Shown here in pieces: positions 1 to 6,232 of a stretch of DNA of 6,785 nucleotides. Both the position numbers and the translations under genes were made by a program. The DNA is from Candidatus Spyradenecus faecavium. Its GTDB lineage: Bacteria > Verrucomicrobiota > Kiritimatiellia > RFP12 > DVOR01. Each line of letters opens with the position of its first letter. Within the stretch, counting starts at the first letter, position 1. The notes below the pieces were generated by a model. It searched no databases. It was not told the origin of the DNA and saw only the letters and a program-made list of their open reading frames with translations. The stretch is taken from positions 1 to 6,785 of the forward strand of contig DVOR01000241.1 in assembly GCA_018713405.1 (NCBI GenBank), given 5' to 3'.

Positions 1-27
1 TTCGCGCCCAACACAAAGGAACATCCC

Positions 28-1353
28 ATGAGCGGAATCTTCAAAGCCTATGACATCCGCGGCATCTACGGCCAGGATCTGACCGAGGCCGTGGCCTACG
101 ACATCGGCCGCGCCTATGTCACCCACACCCACGCCAAGAAGGTCGTCCTCGGGCGCGACTGCCGTCCGCACTCGGTGCCCCTGCAGGAGGCGCTGACGCG
201 CGGCATCACGGAGCTGGGCGCGGACGTGATCGACATCGGGCAGTGCTCGACGCCGATGAACTACTACGCGAACGGTTCGCTGGGGGCGGATGGCTCGATC
301 ATGATCACGGCCTCGCACAACCCGGCGGAGTGGAACGGCTTCAAGCTGTGCCGGGCGCAGGCGGTGCCGATCTCCGGCGCCACGGGCATCGCGGACATCG
401 AGCGCATCGTGACGGAGAAGGCCTTCGACGCGCCGGCGGCGAAGCCGGGCACGGTGACGACGCACGACATCCTGCCGGCCTACCGCGAGCATATCCGCCC
501 GGTGATGGCCTTCGCCCGCAAGCCCAAGCTGGCCATCGACTACGCCAACGGCATGGGCATCATCGAGGCGAAGACCTTCGTGGACGCCATCGACCAGACG
601 GCGCTCTACGGCGACATCGACGGCACCTTCCCGAACCATGAGGCCAACCCGCTGCACCACGCCACGCTGGCGAAGCTGCAGGAGACCATCCGCCAGGGCG
701 GCTATGACTTCGGCGTGGCCTTCGACGGCGACGCGGACCGCGCGGGCTTCATCGACGAGAAGGGCGAGATCATCCCGATGGACCTGGTGACGGCCCTCAT
801 CGCCCAGGACGTGCTGAAGCGTGAGAAGGGCGTGATCTTCTACGACCTGCGCTCGAGCCGCGTGGTGAAGGAGACCATCGAGGCCGCCGGCGGCACGCCG
901 ATGATGAGCCGCGTGGGCCACGCCTTCATCAAGGCGCAGATGCGCGAGCACAACGCCATCTTCGCGGGCGAGCTCTCGGGCCACTACTATTTCCGCGACA
1001 ACTACGTGGCGGAATCCTCCTCGATGGCGGCCATCGCGCTGGCGAACATCGTCACGCAGAGCGGCAAGCCGCTGTCGGAGCTCATCGCGCCCCTGCGCAA
1101 GTATTGGTGCTCCGGGGAGATCAACTCCAAGGTGGCGTGCGACCCGAAGGAGATCCTGGCGAAGCTGAAGGCGAAGTACGCCGACGGCCACGTCTTCGAG
1201 CTGGACGGCGTGAGCGTGGAGTATCCCACGTGGTGGTTCAACGTGCGTTGCTCCAACACCGAGCCGCTCGTGCGCCTGAACCTGGAGAGCACGGCGAGCC
1301 TGGCCGAGATGGAGGCCCGCCGCGACGAGGTGCTCGCCATCATCCGCGGCTGA
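28..1353 (+). CDS. manB: Phosphomannomutase/phosphoglucomutase (ManB/AlgC-type alpha-D-phosphohexomutase)
   Basis: This 441-residue protein interconverts hexose 1-phosphate and 6-phosphate (mannose and/or glucose) in the cytoplasm. It supplies sugar nucleotides for polysaccharide and envelope synthesis. All four active-site elements of the alpha-D-phosphohexomutase family are visible in order: the phosphoserine loop TASHNP (residues 94-99, Ser96 being the phosphorylated residue), the metal-binding loop DGDADR (233-238, with Asp233, Asp235 and Asp237), the sugar-binding loop GELSGH (314-319), and the C-terminal phosphate-binding loop RCSNTEP (407-413). The N-terminal FKAYDIRGIYG is also typical. 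The length is near the family's usual 440-470, so the gene looks intact. The ATG at 28 is supported by AAAGGA seven bases upstream. It converges on the V-ATPase operon with no obvious functional link. Preference for mannose or glucose phosphate cannot be read from sequence, so the symbol is tentative while the family call is firm. Confidence 0.95.
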   Translation: MSGIFKAYDIRGIYGQDLTEAVAYDIGRAYVTHTHAKKVVLGRDCRPHSVPLQEALTRGITELGADVIDIGQCSTPMNYYANGSLGADGSIMITASHNPAEWNGFKLCRAQAVPISGATGIADIERIVTEKAFDAPAAKPGTVTTHDILPAYREHIRPVMAFARKPKLAIDYANGMGIIEAKTFVDAIDQTALYGDIDGTFPNHEANPLHHATLAKLQETIRQGGYDFGVAFDGDADRAGFIDEKGEIIPMDLVTALIAQDVLKREKGVIFYDLRSSRVVKETIEAAGGTPMMSRVGHAFIKAQMREHNAIFAGELSGHYYFRDNYVAESSSMAAIALANIVTQSGKPLSELIAPLRKYWCSGEINSKVACDPKEILAKLKAKYADGHVFELDGVSVEYPTWWFNVRCSNTEPLVRLNLESTASLAEMEARRDEVLAIIRG

Positions 1354-1364
1354 GCGACGCCAAG

Positions 1365-1401
1365 AAAAAGGGAGGCTCCCGGCTGGGGGCCTCCCTTTTT
1401 T
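1365..1401. terminator. Bidirectional intrinsic terminator between the converging genes
   Basis: GGGAGGC (1370-1376) pairs perfectly with GCCTCCC (1389-1395). The stem is extended by an A-run (1365-1369) facing a T-run (1396-1401), giving 12 bp around a 12-base loop. On the plus strand the hairpin ends in six T, starting 12 bases after the mutase stop. On the minus strand the A-run becomes five T, so it can also stop readthrough from ntpK. Confidence 0.88.
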
Positions 1402-1413
1402 GGGCCTGGGCAC

Positions 1414-1442
1414 AAAGAAATCCCCCGGCGGGAGCCGGGGGA
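1414..1442 (-). terminator. Intrinsic terminator of the V-ATPase operon, downstream of ntpK
   Basis: TCCCCCGGC (1421-1429) and GCCGGGGGA (1434-1442) form a perfect 9-bp, very GC-rich stem with a GGGA (minus strand TCCC) tetraloop. Read on the minus strand it begins 23 bases after the ntpK stop and is followed by TTTCTTT (1420-1414), an interrupted but usable U-tract. It precedes the stronger bidirectional hairpin at 1365-1401, so the operon appears to end in two hairpins in series. Confidence 0.75.
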
Positions 1443-1465
1443 GTCGTTCGGGGTTCGCGGTGGCC

Positions 1466-2023
1466 TCAGGCGGCGAGGCCGCCGACGGCGATCAGGGTGA
1501 AGACCATGATGAAGATGGCCGTGGTCTCGATGACGCCGAGGGCGGCGAGGTTGTTGGTGAGGCCCTGCCCGGTCTCGCCGTGGGCGTCGGCGGAGCAACC
1601 GCCCGCGCGGCCCTGGAAGATGGCGGACATGCCAATGCCAGCGCCGGCGAAGATGCCGAGGATGAGCATCCCCATGCCTGCGAAGGGAAGGGCGGAGGGG
1701 GCGTTCTCGGCGATGGTCATGCCCAGGCCTTTCAGGAGGGCGAGGCGCTCGGGCTCGAGGGCGGCGATGCTCTCGGCGGTGAAGGTGCCGGTGATGGTGG
1801 CGATCATGGTGAACATGAGGATCATCCCGTAGAGCGTCTGGGTGATGGGGGCGCCGACGTAAGCCAGGAGGAGGAAGGGCGCGGGGCGGTTCTGGGCGTA
1901 ACATTTCTTCCAGGCGCCGATGGCGCCGGCGGCGGCGAAGCCCGTGCCGATGGCGGAACCGAGGCCAGAGAGCGCCAGGCAGGCGACTGCGCCGGCGATG
2001 CCGAGTGCGATGTTGATATCCAT
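1466..2023 (-). CDS. ntpK: V-type ATPase subunit K (proteolipid rotor-ring subunit)
   Basis: This 185-residue membrane protein is the c-like subunit that forms the ion-carrying rotor ring. It has two helical hairpins, four membrane segments at about residues 5-35, 50-78, 112-136 and 156-182. The second hairpin carries the ion-binding glutamate (Glu166, in GVIETTA). The first hairpin has APITQTLYG (58-66) at the equivalent place and no acidic residue, the V-type arrangement of one carboxylate per two hairpins. Thr61, Gln62, Tyr65, Gln137 and Glu166 line up with the sodium-site residues described for Enterococcus hirae NtpK, suggesting a sodium-type ring (inference). The linker between hairpins (about 79-111) is long and charged, and the protein is longer than the roughly 140-160 residues usual for the subunit. 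The ATG at 2023 was chosen because the protein starts at the first hairpin and has AAAGGA ten bases upstream. It lies 20 bases after ntpI, last in the operon. Confidence 0.94.
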   Translation of the reverse strand: MDINIALGIAGAVACLALSGLGSAIGTGFAAAGAIGAWKKCYAQNRPAPFLLLAYVGAPITQTLYGMILMFTMIATITGTFTAESIAALEPERLALLKGLGMTIAENAPSALPFAGMGMLILGIFAGAGIGMSAIFQGRAGGCSADAHGETGQGLTNNLAALGVIETTAIFIMVFTLIAVGGLAA

Positions 2024-2043
2024 GGTGTGTCTTTCCTTTGCTG

Positions 2044-3870
2044 TTACTGTTGGGGTTGGCGGAAGGGGGCGTAGGGCAGGCCGGCCCAGGTGATGCCCTT
2101 GGCGTTGGAGAACTCCAGGGTGTTGAGACGGACGGCGTGCACGAGGACGGAGAGCGCGCCCATGGCCAGGTTCAGGCCGTGCCCGATGAGCAGGATGGCC
2201 ACGACGGCGAGGACGCGCAGGACGATGGGAAGGTCGAGCCCCAAGGCCATGCTGTTGAAGTTTTCGGCGACCTTGACGGAGGCCAGGCCGACGGCGAAGA
2301 GGCGGACGTAGCTGATGATGTCGCCCATCGCACTGATGACGTTGAGGGGCAGCATGCCGACGTTCACGCCCTCGTTGCGGATGTCCGCGAAGAGCGGGAT
2401 GAGGATGAGGACGACGCCCGCGCCGACCAGGCCGACCATCAGCCCCAGGGGGGCGGCGAACCAAGCGACGACGATGTTGCAGACGACGGTGAACATGCCC
2501 CACGTCACGCAGAGCCAGCCGACCTCGCCGAGGGTCTTGAGGTTGGGGAAGAGCAGCGCGGCGTTCCACAGGCGGGCGATGGAGATGTGCACCGCGCCGA
2601 TGAGGAAGCAGAGGAACATCATGTTGTCGTTGCTGCCCAGCCAGCCGACGGTGGGGATGGCGGTGAGGCACGCCGGCAGGGCCGCCTTGTCGATGCCGAA
2701 GTAGGTGCCCGAGAGGACGCCCCACAGGACGGTGGCAAGGCTGAAGACGGCGAAGACCGTGAGCGCGGGGCGGGCGGCGGGCTTGCGCCACAGCGCGACG
2801 GCCGCGGCGATGACGGCGGCGAGCATGAGCGCGCCGTAGCCCGCGTCGCCCACGAGCATGGCGAAGAAGAGGGAGAAGAAGGCGTAGAAGGGGATGGAGA
2901 CGTCGCCCTCGGTGTAGCCGGGGAGGATGCCGAGGCCCTTGAAGACCACGCCGATGGAGCGGAAGGCGCGCGGCGGCTCGAGCAGGACGGGCACGTTGGG
3001 GTCTCCTTCCTCGGGCTCCTCGGTGACGACGCCCCAACCCTCGGCCTGGGCCATGGCGAGGAGGTCGGCCTCGGCGCGGGCGGGGAGGTAACCACGGAGG
3101 TAGGCCACGTCGCCGGCGTCGCGCAGGTTGGCGGCGACCTCGGCGGCGGTGCGGTCGGCGGTCGCGGCGGCGACCTCGCGGCGAAGTTCGGGACGCAGGG
3201 CCTCGCAGGCGGCGAGTCGCGCCTTGAGGGCTTCGGCGGCGGCCTCGGCCTCGTCGGCGCGGGCGCGCATCGTGGCGGTGGCCAGCTCGGGCAGGGGGAT
3301 GGCCTCGCAGGAGGCGGGGAGCGGCTCGGCGGAGATCCAGGCGCCGTAGGCGAAACCGGACTCGGCACGGAAGAGGTAGGCGGCGTCGCCCAGTTCGTCG
3401 GCGACCTTCTGCGGCGCCTTGAAGAGGCGCACGGGCAGGCCGGCGGCGGCCAGCGCGGCGACGGTGGCGGGGTCAACCTCGCCGAAGGGCGCGTAGCGGC
3501 GCAGGGCCAGGCGATAGCCGAAGGCTTCCTCGGCGAGTCGGGTGGCGAGCTCGGCCAGACGGTTGACCTCGGCGGCGGAAGTCGGCGCGGCGGGGGCCTT
3601 GGCGGCGGCGAGGAGCGCGTCGAACCCCATCGCGGCGACGGGCGAGGCGGCGTCGGGCTTGAAGACGAAGGCCCCGCCCTTCTTCGCCGCGTCGAGGACG
3701 CGGAGGGCCTGCTCGGCGGCGGCGACACCGGCGGCGGCGCGGCGGATGCCCTCGCCGTCGCGCACCTCAAGGGCGACGTGGACGCACCCGAGGGCGCGGA
3801 GGGCGTTGAGCGCGGCGAGGCGTTCCTTGGCCGCGCAGAGCAGGGTCAGGCGCAACATCGGCACAATCAT
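2044..3870 (-). CDS. ntpI: V-type ATPase subunit I (a-like stator and ion-channel subunit)
   Basis: This 608-residue protein anchors the stator and forms the ion half-channels against the K ring. Residues 1 to about 320 form the cytoplasmic domain, Ala/Glu-rich with long helical stretches (about 85-125 and 200-250) expected to be coiled coil. From about 328 on there are seven or eight membrane segments (near 328-360, 368-392, 415-434, 449-470, 474-494, 512-532, 548-570 and perhaps 571-582). The family motif GDAGYG is at 341-346. The helix SYVRLFAVGLA (520-530) supplies Arg523, matching the essential arginine of the a/I subunit (Arg735 of yeast Vph1). VHAVRLNTLEF (577-587) supplies the second conserved arginine, Arg581. 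The start is set by AGGAGG (3883-3878) seven bases before the ATG at 3870. That ATG shares an ATGA overlap with the ntpD stop, implying translational coupling. Length is typical for bacterial I subunits. Confidence 0.95.
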   Translation of the reverse strand: MIVPMLRLTLLCAAKERLAALNALRALGCVHVALEVRDGEGIRRAAAGVAAAEQALRVLDAAKKGGAFVFKPDAASPVAAMGFDALLAAAKAPAAPTSAAEVNRLAELATRLAEEAFGYRLALRRYAPFGEVDPATVAALAAAGLPVRLFKAPQKVADELGDAAYLFRAESGFAYGAWISAEPLPASCEAIPLPELATATMRARADEAEAAAEALKARLAACEALRPELRREVAAATADRTAAEVAANLRDAGDVAYLRGYLPARAEADLLAMAQAEGWGVVTEEPEEGDPNVPVLLEPPRAFRSIGVVFKGLGILPGYTEGDVSIPFYAFFSLFFAMLVGDAGYGALMLAAVIAAAVALWRKPAARPALTVFAVFSLATVLWGVLSGTYFGIDKAALPACLTAIPTVGWLGSNDNMMFLCFLIGAVHISIARLWNAALLFPNLKTLGEVGWLCVTWGMFTVVCNIVVAWFAAPLGLMVGLVGAGVVLILIPLFADIRNEGVNVGMLPLNVISAMGDIISYVRLFAVGLASVKVAENFNSMALGLDLPIVLRVLAVVAILLIGHGLNLAMGALSVLVHAVRLNTLEFSNAKGITWAGLPYAPFRQPQQ

Positions 3871-4478
3871 GCGGTCGCCTCCTTTTGTTTGGCCGTGCGG
3901 CCCTTGGCGATCTTGCCGCGGACGACGGCGGCGGTCTGCTCGTCACCGATGAAGATGCGGATGACGCGGATGTTCTCCTTGCACTCGGGGATCTTCACCT
4001 TCTCGAAGAGGTTGACGCGCTGGCCGGTGGTGTGGAGCTCTTCCTGGATGAGCTCGCGCTGGCGGCGCAGGACGTCGCCCTCGGCCTTGAGGGCCATGAG
4101 GTCGGCGAGCATCGCCTGGGCGTCGTCGGTCCAGGCGGGGGTGCGATAGGGGTCGAGGGGGGCGGGCTCGGCGTCGATGCCCTCGTAGAGGGGGATTCCC
4201 ACGCCGGCGATGTTGCCCTGCGCGGTGCGGACGCCCTTGAAGGCGACGAGCGCGTCGGGGGCGACCTCGGCGTCGGCGTAGAGGGCGACCCAGGCATCGA
4301 GCTTGGCGCGGGCGGCTTCCTCACGCTGCTGCACCTCGCCGAGCTTGGCGGTGATGCCGGCGATCTCGGCCTGCAGTTGCTGTTTCTTCAGCTGCAGCAT
4401 GGGCAGGAAGCGCTGGAAGCGCTTCAGCGCGTCCGTCTGCGCCTTCAACTCTGTCTTTGTATGCTTAATCTTAGCCAT
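3867..4478 (-). CDS. ntpD: V-type ATPase subunit D (central rotor shaft)
   Basis: This 203-residue protein is the central shaft that turns inside the A3B3 head and links it to the membrane ring. It has the expected long N-terminal helix (MAKIKHTKTELKAQ onwards, about 1-65) and a C-terminal helix (about 118-185) that would pair as a coiled coil. Between them is a globular section. The C-terminal block QRVNLFEKVKIPE (153-165), followed by ENIRVIRIFIGDEQTAAVVR (168-187), is the most conserved part of the family. Length is normal at about 200-215. Its stop overlaps the ntpI start by four bases. Upstream the usual tight coupling to ntpB is lost, because the repeat-bounded four-helix-bundle cassette ends only five bases before this ATG. 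No Shine-Dalgarno-like purine run precedes the ATG. The bases there are pyrimidine-rich (CTTCCTCTTGTC), which is unlike ntpB and ntpI. Confidence 0.95.
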   Translation of the reverse strand: MAKIKHTKTELKAQTDALKRFQRFLPMLQLKKQQLQAEIAGITAKLGEVQQREEAARAKLDAWVALYADAEVAPDALVAFKGVRTAQGNIAGVGIPLYEGIDAEPAPLDPYRTPAWTDDAQAMLADLMALKAEGDVLRRQRELIQEELHTTGQRVNLFEKVKIPECKENIRVIRIFIGDEQTAAVVRGKIAKGRTAKQKEATA

Positions 4479-4483
4479 GACAA

Positions 4484-4523
4484 GAGGAAGTTTGGAAGTT
4501 TAGAGGCTTGGAGGCTTGGTTGT
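4484..4523. repeat. Left 40-bp inverted repeat of the four-helix-bundle cassette
   Basis: Matches the reverse complement of 4899-4938 without gaps at 35 of 40 positions. Internally it is built of 8-bp units of consensus GGARGYTT: 4486-4493, 4494-4501, 4502-4509 (first base A) and 4510-4517, then GGTT. It lies five bases before the ntpD ATG. It also contains the stop codon and last seven codons (TTKPPSL) of the four-helix-bundle gene. Confidence 0.9.
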
Positions 4524-4883
4524 TTCTGACGTCAGCTTCCGTACAAACGCGTTTATCTGACGTGCCAACGACTCTATCCCCACACGGGCCTCCTCTGTAT
4601 AGGACAGGTAACCATAGGCGTGGGCAAGCTCCAACTGCGTGTCCAATTCCGCCAAGGCCCCGCGCGCGATACCTAGAAAATGGGCGAAGTCTGTCGCGCC
4701 GCGACGTGACGAACCTTCTGCGATGTTGGAAGGCACGGAGACGGAAGTCCTGCTGATTTGGGAGTAAAGCCCAAATCGTTCCTCCTTCGGGAAGTCGCGG
4801 ATCAATTCATGCACGTACTTGGCAAGCGCCATGCCGCGCCTCCAAATCTCCAAATCACGATGCTTGAATTGCGTTCCTGTCAC
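4500..4883 (-). CDS. Four-helix-bundle protein, S23 / 23S rRNA intervening-sequence protein family
   Basis: This 127-residue soluble protein is predicted to be all-helical. The family hallmarks are present in order: an N-terminal HRDLEIWRRGMALA (8-21), FPKEERFGLYSQI (31-43), SVSVPSNIAEGSSRR (47-61), FAHFLGIARGALAELDTQL (66-84) and AYGYL (89-93). A final amphipathic helix spans about 95-118. Length fits the family (about 115-130). Members include proteins encoded in 23S rRNA intervening sequences and free-standing proteins related in fold to the Avd accessory protein of diversity-generating retroelements. Their biochemical role is largely unknown, and nucleic-acid binding is only a guess here. 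The start is a GTG at 4883 with AAGGG nine bases upstream. The next methionine (residue 18) would cut the conserved first helix. The last seven residues (TTKPPSL) and the stop come from the left inverted repeat. It has no known V-ATPase role and is probably a passenger in the operon. Confidence 0.88.
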   Translation of the reverse strand: MTGTQFKHRDLEIWRRGMALAKYVHELIRDFPKEERFGLYSQISRTSVSVPSNIAEGSSRRGATDFAHFLGIARGALAELDTQLELAHAYGYLSYTEEARVGIESLARQINAFVRKLTSETTKPPSL

Positions 4884-4898
4884 GGCGACTTACCCTTG

Positions 4899-4938
4899 AA
4901 AACCAAACTTCCAAGCCTCCAAGCTTCCAAACTTCCTC
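4899..4938. repeat. Right 40-bp inverted repeat of the four-helix-bundle cassette
   Basis: Inverted partner of 4484-4523. Read on the minus strand it begins GAGGAAG and runs through four 8-bp units (GGAAGTTT, GGAAGCTT, GGAGGCTT, GGAAGTTT) followed by GGTTTT. Its outer two bases are the GA of the ntpB stop codon TGA (4939-4937). In RNA the two arms would give 35 Watson-Crick pairs, two G-U pairs and three mismatches around a 375-base loop. Confidence 0.9.
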
Positions 4939-6232
4939 ACTTCTTGGGCCAGAACTTGTCGGTCATCTTGGTGGGGATGCCGGTCTCCATGGGCTCGAAG
5001 CATTCGGCGAGGATCTGCCAGCCGAGGTCGAGGGCCTGCTCCAGCGGGATGTTCACGGAGAGGTCCATCATCTTCTCCTCGAAGCGCGCGCCGTAGCGCA
5101 GCAGCTTCTTGTCCCACTCGCTCATGCGGAAGCCCATGGACTGCTTTTCGGCGGCGTCCTTGTACTGCGCGTAGAGCTTGATCATCGCGTCCATGATGGT
5201 GCGGTGATCCTCGCGGGTGTCCTTGTTGACCTGCTGCTTGAGGCGGGAGAGGGAGCCGAAGGGCTCGATGCGGCCGTTGCGGAGGTAGAACTGCCCCTCG
5301 GTGATGTAGCCCGTGTTGTCCGGCACGGGGTGCGTCACGTCGTCGCCGGGCATCGTCGTCACGGCGAGGATGGTGATGGAGCCGGCGCCCTCGAAGTCGA
5401 CGGCCTTCTCGTAGCGCGCGGCGAGCTGGGAGTAGAGGTCGCCGGGGTAGCCGCGGTTGGACGGGATCTGCTCCATGGTGATGGCGATCTCCTTCATCGC
5501 GTCGGCGAAGGAGGTCATGTCCGTGAGCAGCACCAGCACGCGCTTGCCCTTGAGGGCGAACTGCTCGGCCACGGCCAGCGACACGTCCGGCACGAGCATG
5601 CACTCCACCACGGGGTCGGCCGCGGTGTGCACGAACATCACCGTGCGCGACAGCGCGCCCGAGGCGTCCAGCTTGTCGCGGAAGGCGAGGTAGTCGTCGT
5701 GCTTCAGGCCCATGCCGCCCAGGATGATCACGTCGACCTCGGCCTGGAGCGCGATGCGGGCAAGGAGCTCGTTGTAGGGCTCGCCGGCGCGGGCGAAGAT
5801 GGGGAGCTTCTGGCTCTCGACCAGCGTGTTGAAGACGTCGATCATCGGGATGCCCGTGCGCACCATGTGGCGCGGAATGATGCGCTTGGCGGGGTTGACC
5901 GAGGGCGTGCCGATGTCCGTGGGGTTCATCGTCAGCTCGGGGCCGTTGTCGCGCGGCTTGGCCGAGCCGGTGAAGACGCGGCCCAGGAGCTCGTCGCCGA
6001 AGGGCACCTGCATCGGGTGGCCCAGGAAGCGCACCTGCGCGTCGGTCGCCACGCCGCGAGCGCCGGCGAAGACCTGCAGCGTCACCTCGTCGCCGGCCAG
6101 CTTGATGACCTGCGCCAGCGACGTGCCCACGCGGGAGTCGATCTCCGCGAGCTCGCGGTTCTTGACGCCCTCCGCGCGCAGGGTGACGACGGAGCCGGAG
6201 ATGTTGTCGATCTGGTGGTAAAGCTTACGCAT
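4937..6232 (-). CDS. ntpB: V-type ATPase subunit B (non-catalytic head subunit)
   Basis: This 431-residue protein alternates with subunit A in the A3B3 head and contributes to the nucleotide sites without being the main catalytic subunit. An N-terminal beta-barrel region (about 1-75) precedes the nucleotide-binding-fold domain, which begins near RTGIPMIDVFNTLVESQKL (125-143). PIFARAGEPYNELLARIALQ (144-163) occupies the place of the P-loop but lacks the Walker A GxxxxGKT, as expected for B. LLTDMTSFADAM (235-246), SNRGYPGDLYS (258-268) and GYITEGQ (308-314) are family signatures. Arg330 in SLSR (327-330) is the probable arginine finger acting on the neighbouring A site. The ATG at 6232 has GGAGG six bases upstream and overlaps the ntpA end by eight bases, so the two are likely coupled. 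Longer in-frame extension upstream runs into ntpA and is not coding. The stop is immediately followed by the cassette's inverted repeat. Confidence 0.96.
   Translation of the reverse strand: MRKLYHQIDNISGSVVTLRAEGVKNRELAEIDSRVGTSLAQVIKLAGDEVTLQVFAGARGVATDAQVRFLGHPMQVPFGDELLGRVFTGSAKPRDNGPELTMNPTDIGTPSVNPAKRIIPRHMVRTGIPMIDVFNTLVESQKLPIFARAGEPYNELLARIALQAEVDVIILGGMGLKHDDYLAFRDKLDASGALSRTVMFVHTAADPVVECMLVPDVSLAVAEQFALKGKRVLVLLTDMTSFADAMKEIAITMEQIPSNRGYPGDLYSQLAARYEKAVDFEGAGSITILAVTTMPGDDVTHPVPDNTGYITEGQFYLRNGRIEPFGSLSRLKQQVNKDTREDHRTIMDAMIKLYAQYKDAAEKQSMGFRMSEWDKKLLRYGARFEEKMMDLSVNIPLEQALDLGWQILAECFEPMETGIPTKMTDKFWPKK

Larger units (their letters stand above)
4484..4938. mobile_element. Putative inserted cassette: four-helix-bundle gene bounded by inverted repeats
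   Basis: A 455-bp segment sits exactly at the junction of ntpB and ntpD, where related operons join B to D directly. It consists of two 40-bp inverted repeats (35/40 identical) around one 127-codon gene. Positions 4501-4920 are about 55% G+C by hand count, against 72-75% in sampled lines of the flanking ntpB and ntpD genes. No transposase is encoded and no target-site duplication is seen, so this is not a standard insertion sequence. If mobile, it would need a factor supplied elsewhere. The architecture resembles the intervening sequences of some 23S rRNA genes (Leptospira, Coxiella), which carry a protein of this family inside a terminal stem. Mobility is inferred from composition, position and repeats. 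Confidence 0.55.

Noticed and set aside
1834..1860. Missing glutamate in the first hairpin of subunit K as a possible defect
   Set aside because: V-type K subunits normally carry one ion-binding carboxylate in the second hairpin only. The Thr-Gln pair here is a conserved ligand position.
2024..3037. Upstream in-frame extension of ntpK into ntpI on the minus strand
   Set aside because: The extension is Arg/Pro/His-rich nonsense overlapping ntpI in another frame. The ATG at 2023 starts the first membrane hairpin and has its own ribosome-binding site.
2038..4149. A 703-codon open frame on the plus strand opposite ntpI and ntpD
   Set aside because: It is rich in Gly, Glu, Asp and Ala with no recognisable domain and lies antisense to two clear V-ATPase genes. 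It is a by-product of GC-rich codon bias.
4484..4523. CRISPR-like short repeats
   Set aside because: The 8-bp units are directly adjacent with no spacers and occur as an inverted pair, so this is a tandem-unit inverted repeat and not a CRISPR array.
4479..4944. Target-site duplication next to the inverted repeats
   Set aside because: The bases just outside the left and right repeats do not match each other at lengths that could be called a duplication, and the right repeat runs into the ntpB stop.
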